The notes beneath the pieces were generated by a model. The model did no database searches and was not told where the DNA came from. It saw only the letters and a list, made by a program, of their open reading frames with translations. Made by a program: the position numbers and the translations under genes. From Parapristionchus giblindavisi (Eukaryota; Nematoda; Chromadorea; Rhabditida; Diplogasteridae), in contig CALSFV010000004.1 in the NCBI GenBank assembly GCA_943737045.1, positions 1,313,501 through 1,377,500 of the forward strand: DNA of 64,000 bases, given 5' to 3'. This document shows, piece after piece, positions 34,440-45,100 of the stretch. The stretch's first letter is position 1, and each line of letters opens with the position of its first letter.

Positions 34440-35180
34440 TAAGACAACCTTAAATCTTTAAGTAGTTCAATATAGTATCACGGGAACTAACGCTAAGACT
34501 ACCTTAAATTTTTAAGTAGATCAATATAGTATCACGGGTCTAACGCTAAGACTACCTTAACTAAAGAAACTTTGCTAAGTGTGAATGGTAAATCAATCGA
34601 TAGAAACAGTAAGTAGATCAATATAGTGTCATGGGAACTAACGCTAAGACATAGGTGGGCACGCTGGGGGAAAGGCTGTGCGCAAACCGGGGAAGGGTAA
34701 GGCAAGGCTGTGCGCATGGCTATTTTTTGACGAATTCGACTGGAAATTGCCCGATTTTCGCGAGGCAAGGCTATGCGCAAGTCCCCCCATGGGAAGGCAA
34801 GGCTGTGCGCAAAAAATATTCGTTTTCACGCGCCCACCTATGCGCTAAGACTACCTTAAATCTTTAAGTAGATGAATATAGTATCACGGGGACTAACGCT
34901 AAGACTACCTTAACTAAAGAAACTTTGCTAAGTGTGAATGGTAAATCAATCGATAGAAACAGTAAGTAGATCAATATAGTGTCACGGGAACTAACGCTAA
35001 GACTACCTTAAATCTTTAAGTAGATCAATATAGTATCACGGGACTAACGCTAAGACAACCTTAAATCTTTAAGTAGTTCAATATAGTGTCACGGGAACTA
35101 ACGCTAAGACTACCTTAAATCTTTAAGTAGATCAATATAGTATCACGGGAACTAATACTAAGACTACCTTAACTAAAGAG
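34440..35180 (+). repeat. 53-bp tandem array, right part
   Basis: Continues the array from 29975 in the same phase and orientation, with the same long variant units. It ends near AACTAAAGAGACTTTGCTGA. Confidence 0.92.
34650..34842. repeat. hAT-like MITE, CATAGGTGGGC family
   Basis: Inserted into the 53-bp array with a perfect 8-bp duplication CGCTAAGA (34642-34649 and 34843-34850). Confidence 0.92.
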
Positions 35181-35340
35181 ACTTTGCTGAGCATCGCTCT
35201 ATCTTCATAGGGGGCTGCTGTGCTCTCTGTTCATTTTTTTCGCCAGTTATCGCGAACTGACTCGGTTACGGAAGAGGATATGGTGGTAAGGTCACTGGCG
35301 AAAAGTAGTCAAGAAGTCTGGCTACAATCTAACAAAGGAA

Positions 35341-35620
35341 GTCTAAGAAATATCTTTTAGACCTATGGATGGGAGTATTTTTCCTCGATAGCTATAGGCA
35401 ATATAAGGTCGGAACCAAAAAATCAGAACCTGGCATGCACTTTCCGATTTTATATAAATAATTATATTTTGTACATTCGAACGCGCGGTTTAGGCGATGA
35501 AATAAGAATCCCCCTGATAGAGCACTTGACAGATGTATAAGAACATGGCCTTATATTGCCTATAGCTATCGAGGAAAAATACTCCCATCCATAGGTCTAA
35601 AAGATATTTCTTACACTTCC
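35341..35620. repeat. Foldback MITE
   Basis: CTAAGAAATATCTTTTAGAC on the left is mirrored by GTCTAAAAGATATTTCTTAC on the right, with GATAGCTATAGGCAATATAA also mirrored inside. Confidence 0.85.
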
Positions 35621-35842
35621 CTTGTAAACAAAAGAGCGCCTTGATTGGTTGCGTATGGAGTGAGTTATTAATATTCTACGAAAGGCTGTTGTGGAAAGTG
35701 GCTAAACGAAGCTCTATATAGTAAGGGCCCTAACCAGTGATGGCCTGAAGAAAAAAGTGATGATACGAATACTGAATGAAACAATGAAAACGTAATTTAG
35801 CAGTAAACCCCACGATTAAATTGACATTCTTTGAAATGATCG

Positions 35843-35894
35843 CTTTGAAGTGAACACACGCAACGCGTACGCGACGTGTGTGTTCACTTCAAAG
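35843..35894. other. Perfect 18-bp stem hairpin
   Basis: CTTTGAAGTGAACACACG is followed, after a 15-17-nt loop rich in CGCG, by the near-exact complement ending CACTTCAAAG. Isolated, with no associated gene recognised. Confidence 0.7.
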
Positions 35895-36545
35895 TTCTCT
35901 GTGACAAATTTGTTACGCTCTGAATCGTTTTTTTTGCTTGTTTTTGCTTCTTGTGACTTATTTTTGTTTTGAATAATGATAATAAATTCGTAAATGTCAT
36001 ATGCAAGCGAAAAGAAGCAGTTATAGTCGCTTTTCATCGCAATACGGAGGTGGTGAAATGTTGATATGCAAATTTAGGGCGTTAATCGATGGAATTGCGA
36101 TCGGAGAGTGTGCGCATCGTGTTCTCCGTATGCGATTTAGTAAAACTGAATAGAAAAACAAAAGAATAAATCGATAAACGCAAAGTTGAAAATGTTGCAA
36201 CTTTAATCAATAATAAAATGATTTTAAGGAAATATTTTAAAATTTTGTCCGACAGTTTTCACATTTCGACTACGCTGAATCTAATGGTGAAAACCGCATC
36301 GCTCTATCTTCAACGGGGGCTGCGGTGGGAGTGGTTCATTTTTTTTTCGACAGTTATCGCGAACTAACTCGGTTACGGTAGGGGTTATGGTGGTGAAAAA
36401 ATAAGCGAAAATTAGTCAAGGTATCTGGCTACAATCTGAAAAAAAAACGCCTTGATTGCTTGCGTATGACGGAAGTTATTGATGTTCTACGAAAGGCACT
36501 TTTGGATTTTCGCAAAATCACTATCTATATATTAAGGGACCTTAA

Positions 36546-37960
36546 ACGTATTTTTCATATAATATGCACAAATTATAACTTAATTAAATCACAAAAAAAA
36601 TTTTAATTATAGCACAAATATTTTCAGAAAGTTCAAAGCTCACATCCGTTAATGCGTCCGTTAAATAGTTAATCGGCGCACTCGATGCACTAACTATTCT
36701 GGACAATGACACCACCATTATTTTTGAATATATTTTTGTTTATTTCTTTTGATGTTACGTAACTTTTGATGTAACATGTTACTTATGTGCTCTAACAGTG
36801 CTTATCTTATTCTGAATGGTACAAGAACTACAACTGCGGTTGCTCATCCAGTTTAGCTCCATGATGAACAGTGTTTTTGTAGATTGATTGGCCTTTGTTC
36901 CATTTTCTCGATGCAAATAACACTTATTATAATCTTTTTTAGGTAATAAAATGTAGAGAATGAGCTGAGGCGAGTGTGCAACACGTTGGAGGTACCATCA
37001 ACAACGGAGGACTGGCGGCCACATTGGTATAAGTAAGTACTTTTGCGTAGTTTTATCTCAATTGAGCTCAATGTCAGATTGTTTATAAAACGTGTACAGT
37101 CTACTTTTCTTGGCCATCAATTTTGTGCAGACTTTTAAATCTGGGCCACCACAAAGTTGGCGGCCAAGAAAAGTAGGCTTGACACGTTTCTCAAGTTATC
37201 TGAGATGTTTTAATGTGTAACATGTTCTTACCTGTAGTTATGTGAGATCGTTTATTGATAACTTGAATAATGATAATAATTATTAGTGACAATTTTGCGG
37301 AAGAGTTCATCGTCGTTAGCTCTTTGCATTCATTAAATATTTTAGCTATTTACATTTTTCTGAACAGTGCTGATTTGGTTAGCATTTTCTTCTGGATAAC
37401 GTTGTAAATGTCATCTGTTTCCCTGTTGTAAACTTTCTGATTCCTTTTATTTCAGGGAATTATCAAGATAAGAATACGAACAAGAGTGTCAGATATGGAA
37501 GCATCCGTGGTTATCATTCTTCTATCACAACTTCATCTGAATGATGCATCGATGGGTGACTCATCACCTCCTTACATTGTCAGTTCAACCATACATTTAC
37601 ACTTCTCTCTAATATTGTGAAGATCGGTTGTGCTCTCGCCAAACACTCAATCTTTCTTTGGCTGTGAGAGTTACCATCGGAGGAGAGTTTGAAATTAGCT
37701 GAAAATATTCGTTCCGTTATAGAAACATAGACTGATCCCCTCTGTCAACGGAGTTTTGATAGTCACTTTACATCTAATTGATAGGAGTTTAGAACGTTCC
37801 CGTCAGAAAATCCCACCCGGTTGATTTCTCGTTTCACAGTCTAATCTTCAATCATAAATGTAGCTCTTTGTGATAGTTATAAGAAATCGATAAACCAATG
37901 TTAATCTATCCAAAAAATACACAATGTGCTCTTTGGAAATATAGCTATTTTTGTTATAAT
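36546..37960. other. No gene seen apart from a small MITE
   Basis: AT-rich DNA. The only structure recognised is the foldback at 37083-37193. Confidence 0.4.
37083..37193. repeat. Short foldback MITE
   Basis: Ends ACAGTCTACTTTTCTTGGCC and GGCCAAGAAAAGTAGGCTTG are inverted, with a spacer rich in TTTGTGG-type sequence. Confidence 0.85.
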
Positions 37961-37982
37961 CAAGATAATGTGACATGACATA

Positions 37983-39040
37983 CAGTATCGGCGTAAAGTC
38001 ATGGGACGCTTTTTCATTTTATATAACTTTTGATCCAGGAAAGTAATCAAGCTTTTAGTCAATATAGAGAATTTATCAAGGAATATTACCATGATGTGTT
38101 GGTGAAATTAACTTAGTTATTTTTTGCGTAGTGATGACGCTACCGAAGTACACTTTTTTGAAAATTCCCATTTCTTTAGTGAAAACCCCTGTTCTTCGGT
38201 AATACTGTGAGAGTGTAGACCCCCACTAGAGCTGTACAGTCAAACAATCCGGAATGGCTCCGACTCCGATTTCAAGTTGTAGCAGTGTTGCAACTTTGAC
38301 CTCCAATATTTATAACTCGGCTTCTAGATGTGATAACAACCCGTTCTAAGTGCCAAATGATGCTAGTGGCGAGTGATGTTTATCCCCGGAATATGGTAGT
38401 CATAGCTCGTCATTAGCCCTCAGGGCTTAAAAAAGATTTTTTTGGAAGGACTGATTTTGAGACCCTACTGTTCAGAGAGCAGGTCTTCTAAAATTATGGT
38501 TTCAGCGCATGCAGCTTTGCAATGTATCATATATTTATTTCACTTAGTTTGGTTTGGATCCGATTCCTTTCAGACCCGCAGCAAACGTTCTGCTTGAGGT
38601 CTATTCGGAGCACGCTCTTGCGGTTTCTCTCTCACTGCTCTCGTCCCTGGGCCTCTACTGATGAAATCTCTTAGTTTCAAAGTACCAATGCATGTTAGAA
38701 ATGTTCTCAAAAGTTTTTATTGCTGAACTTTGATCTTTGATCTTTGTATTTTGATCTTTACTCGCTACAATCGAGTAGACCTCAGCATAACTTTTGCTTC
38801 GGGTCTGAAAGGAATCGGAACCAAACCAAAATAAGTGAAATAAATATTCGATACATTGCAAAGCTGCATGCGCTGAAACCATAATTTTAGAAGACCTGCC
38901 CTCTGAACGGTAGGGTCTCAAAATCAGTCCTTCCAAAAAAATCTTTTTTAAGCCCTGAGGGCTAATGACGAGCTATGACTACCATATTCCGGGGATAAAC
39001 ATCACTCGCCACTAGCATCATTTTGGCGCTTAGAACGGGT
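37983..39040. mobile_element. Truncated Tc1/mariner-type foldback, second copy
   Basis: Starts CAGTATCGGCGTAAAGTCAT after TA (37981-37982) and follows 7270-8705 through both arms to about 39040. There it is cut at CTTAGAACGGGTT, so the right end is missing. Confidence 0.8.
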
Positions 39041-39175
39041 TATAATAATAATTTATTTATCTTTAACGATAAACAGAGAGGTGAAAAAGAAAGTAAAACA
39101 ATATTATGGAATGATGCGTGAGATCAAACATTGAATCAAGTGGGGACGACAGTAAATGATAATGATGCAAGAGTT

Positions 39176-41228
39176 AAAACGCACTCTCTCTTACAGCGGA
39201 GGGGTAGCGACAGGGGGAGGGCACAAAGTTTCAAAATCATCCTAGACCATTCATATTTGGTGGTTAGAGTCCCTAGGGGTGGGATACACTTCAGCCAAAA
39301 AATTTACCCGAAATATTGATTTTTGATCTACCAAAAGTGAAAAATTCAAAATGATTTTTTCCAATCGTGTCATATATCATTCGAAAGAGCGTTGAAAGTT
39401 ATGTAAAAATGACAAGTTTCAAAAGATTTGGTTCAATAGTTTTTGAGAAAAATTCGATTTTCCGGAAAAAGGCCAGATTTTTTTCCTTACGTTAAATAGC
39501 AGACTACTTTCCCATCATTTCTTGTTTCTGGGCATTTGATATCTTATATAAAAATGGATGGGCTATCCGAATATCATACTCATTTTAACCATCTCCATGA
39601 CGGAACATGACATATTGGCAAAAAACTAGCGCATTTTTAGCGTTCCAATCCTCGACGCAGGTTCGAATCCCGCCTCGGGTGAAAATTTTTGCTAACTTTT
39701 TTTAGTTCCATTTTGGCTTCTAATCGACTTTTTTCGTTCCTTGGACTTTATAAATGGTTTTCAATTATGATAAAACATGATTTCTATCCATTTTTGTTTT
39801 GCTGGTCCGAGAACTTATTTTCTAAGGGAGATCACTCAAATGAAAGTGATAGTAAGATTGTTTGGTACAATCGCCGAAGTGAATGAAGCAAATGAGCAAG
39901 TATCCGAGATTGTTGAGCAGGGATACGCGCTAAAGACGAAGAAATTGGCAAATCGATACATGGAAAAAGCTTTCAATAATCTTCGTCAAGAGAATTAGCA
40001 TATCCATCCATCAATTCAATAGTTTCTTCCATGTTGAAAATTTTATTCATGTTGTTTCTGATAGAACTGACCATAAGATCATAATCAGATATCAACGCCT
40101 CATCATCAATAGCATCAACTTCGTTCGTATCCAACTCGATCAACAATTTCCTCCATTTTGTATCGAAACTTAGTTCATTGTAATCTTCATCGATTGTAGA
40201 TCGTTTCGCTCTAATTCCATTTTGCCTACTTTTTTGTCAATGTTAACGGATGCCATGGTTCTTGCAGATTTGATGCGGCTATGATATGGACTAATTTGAC
40301 GAGTACTCAAGCGTTCTTCCGGCGAAAACATTCTTGAGCCATCCGAGATTAGCGATTCTCGCATTCTTTTCTCACCACCGTCAGCTGACACTTTTGTTCC
40401 CTTATTTAGTCCCTCATCGAAAAGCATGATAACAAAATCCTTCGCTTTTTCCATGTATCGATTTGCCAATTTCTTCGTCTTTAGCGCGTATCCCTGCTCA
40501 ACAATCTCGGATACTTGCTCATTTGCTTCATTCACTTCGGCGATTGTACCAAACAATCTTATTATCACTTTCATTTGAGTGATCTCCCTTAGAAAATAAG
40601 TTCTCGGACCAGCAAAACAAAAATGGATAGAAATCATGTTTTATCATAATTGAAAACCATTTATAAAATCCAAGCAACGAAAAAAAGTCGATTAGAAGCC
40701 AAAATGGAACTAAAAAAAGTTTGCAAAAATTTTCACCCGAGGCGGGATTCGAACCTGCGTCGAGGATTGGAACGCTAAAAGTGCGTAGTTTTTTGCCAAT
40801 ATGTCATGTTCCGTCATGGAGATGGTTAAAATGAGTATGATATTCGGATAGCCCATCCATTTTTACATAAGATATCAAATGCCCAGAGACAAGAAATGAT
40901 GGGAAAGTAGTCTGCTATTTAACGTAAGGAAAAAAATCTGGCCTTTTTCCGGAAAATCGGATTTTTCTCAAAAACTATTGAACCAAATCTTTTGAAACTT
41001 GTTAGTTTTACATAACTTTCAACGCTCTTTCGAATGATATATGACACGATTGGAAAAAATCATTTTGAATTTTTCACTTTTGGTAGATCAAAAATCAATA
41101 TTTCGGGTAAATTTTGTGGCTGAAGTGTATCCCACCCCTAGGGACTCTAACCACCAAATATCAATGGTCTAGGATGATTTTGAAACTTTGTGCCCTCCCC
41201 CTGCCGCCCTTACAGAGAGCGCGTTTTA
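39176..41228. repeat. 2.05-kb palindrome with tRNA-like B box and ORF
   Basis: Left end AAAACGCACTCTCTCTTACA and right end TGTAAGAGAGAGCG-like mirror sequence. The arms (~800 bp) are 39176-39970 and 40440-41228 around a ~470-bp unique spacer. Each arm carries GGTTCGAATCC, an exact pol III B-box, ~35 bp after CTAGCGCATTTTTAGCG, which loosely resembles an A box. The half-tRNA does not fold into a full cloverleaf. Both arms encode the start of the same protein, and only the minus-strand copy continues through the spacer. Confidence 0.8.
40170..40637 (-). CDS. Unrecognised 155-aa ORF in the palindrome
   Basis: An uninterrupted frame from ATG at 40637 to the stop at 40170. The first ~65 residues (including REITQMKVIIRLFGTIAEVN) lie in the right arm and are duplicated, inverted, at 39777-39971. 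The remainder (DFVIMLFDEGLNKGTKV..., MRESLISDGSRMFSPEER) lies in the unique spacer. It is Lys/Glu/Arg rich with a probable helical N-terminal half and no signal peptide or membrane segment. No known domain was recognised. It may be an element-encoded accessory protein, a captured host exon or a chance ORF. Near identity of the duplicated part is expected from palindrome symmetry and does not prove selection. Confidence 0.35.
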   Translation of the reverse strand: MISIHFCFAGPRTYFLREITQMKVIIRLFGTIAEVNEANEQVSEIVEQGYALKTKKLANRYMEKAKDFVIMLFDEGLNKGTKVSADGGEKRMRESLISDGSRMFSPEERLSTRQISPYHSRIKSARTMASVNIDKKVGKMELERNDLQSMKITMN

Positions 41229-41524
41229 AATAAATCGTTACAAGGGAAAGATAGATCAGTCTGGGATCGAGAAGTCGATCCTATTTTCGGGTAGTGATAG
41301 TAAACGTGCCGCTCTAGCGAAGAAACTGTAGTGCCTATATTGGAACCGTGACCCGGAATTATTGAAATTTATCCCATTTCTGGTTATATAGGTATTGAAA
41401 TAATGGGATTTCTTGTTCGAAATTTTGAACTTGCCTCTGAGAAGTTTGAGGGAAGTTCTAACGTCTATATTTAGTCTACGTTTTTCTAGCGTTTCCAGTT
41501 TAATTTTTGTATTACGCTCAGGTG

Positions 41525-41694
41525 CTCCAGGCCTCCGATTTTGGCACCCGACCCCCATTTTTTCACAATAGAATGTACCACAATAACACAAACGAAAGAA
41601 GAAAATGAGAATCTGAAATGTGTAAGCTGTTTCGACGGTTAAAAGTCCCCCCCCCCCGATTTTCATTTCCAGCGGCAATGCCCGCCCACGTATG
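41525..41694. repeat. CATACGTGGGC-family MITE, left-truncated
   Basis: Matches 10935-11164 (TTTTGGCACCCGACCCCC, GATTTTCATTTCCAGCGGCA) and keeps the right end GCCCACGTATG. Confidence 0.8.
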
Positions 41695-41836
41695 AATTTG
41701 GCTCAAAATGCGGTCAAGTTTTTCGATTTTTGTGAAATTTTTGCTCAAAATGCGGTCAGGTTTTTCGATTTTTGAAAAATTTCTGCTCAAAATGCGGTCA
41801 GGCTTTGTACTTTGTAACATACTTTTCGACCTATGG
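41695..41836. repeat. CCATAGGTCGAA-family MITE, one end lost
   Basis: Minus orientation: repeated GCTCAAAATGCGGTCAGG units end in TTGTAACATACTTTTCGACC-TATGG. It directly abuts the preceding MITE. Confidence 0.8.
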
Positions 41837-42197
41837 CGTGCGATCATCCGAAAATAGTGAAAGTTCAATGAAAACGCTTTACGGTTAATTTTTTTCGGAT
41901 GGGTAGCTATTAAATGTTAAACTTTGCGGGTGGGTTTATAGCACGGGATAGCAGGTATTGAGTTTGGAATTATTCCTGACCTGGTATATTATTCTGAAAA
42001 TATCATCATCGCATGCGATATTGATGTTAACAAGGCGATATGCCAATGTCTATCTGCCTAGTACTATTTACAATTATTGGTTGGTGAATTATTGTTTTAC
42101 TGCTCTGCTGAAAGTCAGTGTATGTTACTCCTTCTAATTGTATACGCCGATTCTCAATATCAAATTAATGTCACTCAAATTCGATGATTACGGGCAG

Positions 42198-45100
42198 TCG
42201 AGGTTTTCCAACGGAACGGCTACCAGATTCCGCAGTGCCATGGCAAGTGGCCATTCTACAGCACATTCTGGGCACAAGTACGGTATCTTACAGTAGTTTG
42301 GGCACAAGTACGGTATCTTACAGTAGCTTGGGCCCAAGTACGGTATCTTACAGTAGCTTGGGCACAAGTACGGTATCTTACAGTAGTCGTGTTTATTGTG
42401 ATGATCTGAGACAATGACTATGGCTCGTTCATTAAACCATGTTACGTATTCATGGTAGAAACAGTGTAACTCTAAAGGTATTGAGTACATTTGCTTGATT
42501 CTCCGGTATACTGAGTTTGTAAAAATTAAAATAGCTAATTCAATAGCTCCTTTGACAAAAAAACAGATCTTTAACGGCGATGAGTGATTGGAGTGGGATG
42601 AATCTGCCTTGCATTTAGTGTAATCTCATGACGATGAACCATTTCAGGAGCCATCCTCGACAATTTTCTCGATTCTGAATCTATTGAGTGTGATTGAGAT
42701 GAGAAGACGAATGGTGGCCATTGTGAGATTGGAGGAAATGAATGGGGAGAGTCAAGGTTTGTCATTATTTTATTATTTATCTCATCCTTATTTGCAATAT
42801 CCATATTCAATAATCGAGCTTCGAGAATAATATCGAAGAAAAATTGTGTAGTTGTGTGGGATTCTGCACTGATATATTCGCGAAGCTAGGATTTTCCAGA
42901 AATAGATTTTTATGAAAAAAAGATAATGCTTTGCTCCTCTCATTTTGTATGCTATATGGACTATTTAGTGATAGAAATAATGAAAGTATTAGTGTAAGTA
43001 GTCATGTCGTATAATACCGACGAGTATATCGAGGTTTTGCTAGACAAATAAGAGATGAAACATCAATGCAACAAGTGCGATTGTAGCTACCTAAGGCAAA
43101 AAGTATTTTATATTGATTTATTCCCTGATTATCGATTGATTTAGTAGCCTCGTGTCGATTGGAGATGGTACGCGTCTGGAAGATGTACACAAATGTTGGA
43201 ATCGTAACGTGGTAGGTTGTTGTTTTATTGATTGATTTGTTAATTGAGTTATTGATCGCATTCCTTATTTGCACTGCTTACAATTAGTTGTTTTGAGAAC
43301 AACCCGGTGAAAGCGCGTTTCTCATACATTACAAAGTATGATGCATTGATTGTCATTTGTTTCTGCTCAGATTTAGGGTTCGTACTAGGGTGGCGAGAAT
43401 GGTTTATGGATATTCATTCCCACTGGCAGTCAGAGGTGGATATTCACGAGAGAGGCATTTACGATCGCTCTCTTGGTGGATAGTCGAAAAGGTCACCCTC
43501 TATAGTGGATATTCATTTTGAGTTGGGTAGAAAGTGAATTGGCTATTTTCTCAGCTCCCCCCTGGATCAAAATCGATAATTTAAAGATTTGTAGAATCAG
43601 CTCAACAAGGGCTATGCAAATATGTTTTTAAAAATTTTAATTTCGAAAAAAATTAATTTCATTTTTTAACAATTTTTTTTACATTATTAGAGAGATTGAA
43701 AAGGATGTACAACCGAGAAATATGTGGAATAGTCACTAGGGACAATGTAAAGTACAAATAACCTAATGAAAACAACAAAAAAAACAATTTTGTTTTTTTT
43801 AAAGAAGTCATAAAAATTCAATATTTTCAAATTCATCATATCAACTTCTTTTTTGTGTCTGTTTGACAAGCTCGTCGAGCTCATTTCATTGGTGATTTTT
43901 GTTTTGAATTTGGTCCACGGGGAGCTGAGAAAATCGCATACCCAGTTAGACCCTCCAAATATGGGTTAAATGAATATCTGCCAGACCCACCCTCCATCCA
44001 ACAGTGATCGTAAAAGGTCGACTCATCTATCCATTCTCGCCACCCTAGTTCGTACCAGGGCTGTGCGAAAAAAAAATTTCGAAAAAAATTCGAAAAACGA
44101 AAATTTTTCGAATTTATTTTCGAAAAATCCGAAAAATTCGGAGAAAAAAATATAAACACTGTTTTCCCTATCAAGAACATCAATTCGCTAAATTTTCCAA
44201 TCGATAAAATGGAAACACAAGAATTGCAACTGTGTGATTCCTTATTGATGCTGCATAAACGATAAAGAACACATATTTACTCAAGTGAAATTGTAATTTT
44301 TGTCTCCAAATTTCAAATTTTTGTTAAATTGTCATTAATTTTTGAAATTTTCTGCTTTTTGATGAAAAAGAATTTTTCGTTTTTTTCGATTTTTTTCGAA
44401 ACATTTTTTTCGAGAAAACCCGAAAAATCGAAAAAAAACGAAAAACGAAAAATGCACACCCCTTTTTTCATACAATTGATGTGTAGTCGTGTAGGCTTCA
44501 TGAATTTGTGATTTTTCTGTGCATATTACTTTACCGTCAAATTTAATCAATATATTACTTAATACTATGGTATTTTCATTAATGATTAATTAATCGATAG
44601 TTTATCTACTCAGGATATGTTCTTCATGGTTTCATTCATCTGATCACTATTGGAGTGAGAGAGCGGATTACTTCTCCGCCTTTGCCTTTGTCCTCTTCGC
44701 CCTCTATGCAGCTCTGCTCTTTCGATTCCCAATCCTGAGACGGGGACGGCTCTCATATGGGTTAGTCGTCATATTTATTCATTTATTTGACTGATTATGT
44801 ACTTATAATACTTACCAAACGACTTGAAGTCTAATTTTAGTATGCTTCAAGTGAAAATACATTTGACATACATTATACATTAGTATGATATGTGCACTTT
44901 AAGTTTTGAAATGCTATAGAAATTGTTCCCTGTTGATTGCGCGTTTCACTCATTGATTATAGCTGACCATGCGTATGATCACTTTGATGCTTGTAGACTT
45001 TGGAACATTTAGCCAAAATATCGACCAAATCTTGATTGTTGCATTATCAGTACAACAGCAATGCAATGGCAACCTATCGCAAGGCTTTTGAAACTAATCT

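Larger units (their letters stand above)
35193..36545 (+). repeat. Pair of direct repeats
   Basis: 35195-35340 plus 35630-35730 matches 36290-36545 (GCATCGCTCTATCTTCA, AGTTATCGCGAACT, GTCTGGCTACAATCT, CGCCTTGATTG). The first copy is split by the foldback at 35341-35620. Confidence 0.75.

Noticed and set aside
40738..40790. Possible tRNA gene (B box GGTTCGAATCC)
   Set aside because: Only the T-arm half resembles a tRNA. The T stem has a mismatch and no acceptor or anticodon arm could be formed, so it is described as a tRNA-like motif in the palindrome.
42122..42180. Possible PGAP3 signal-peptide exon (MLLLLIVYADS...)
   Set aside because: The only donor before the next acceptor would leave a 28-nt intron, and the expected Cys-rich segment is absent.
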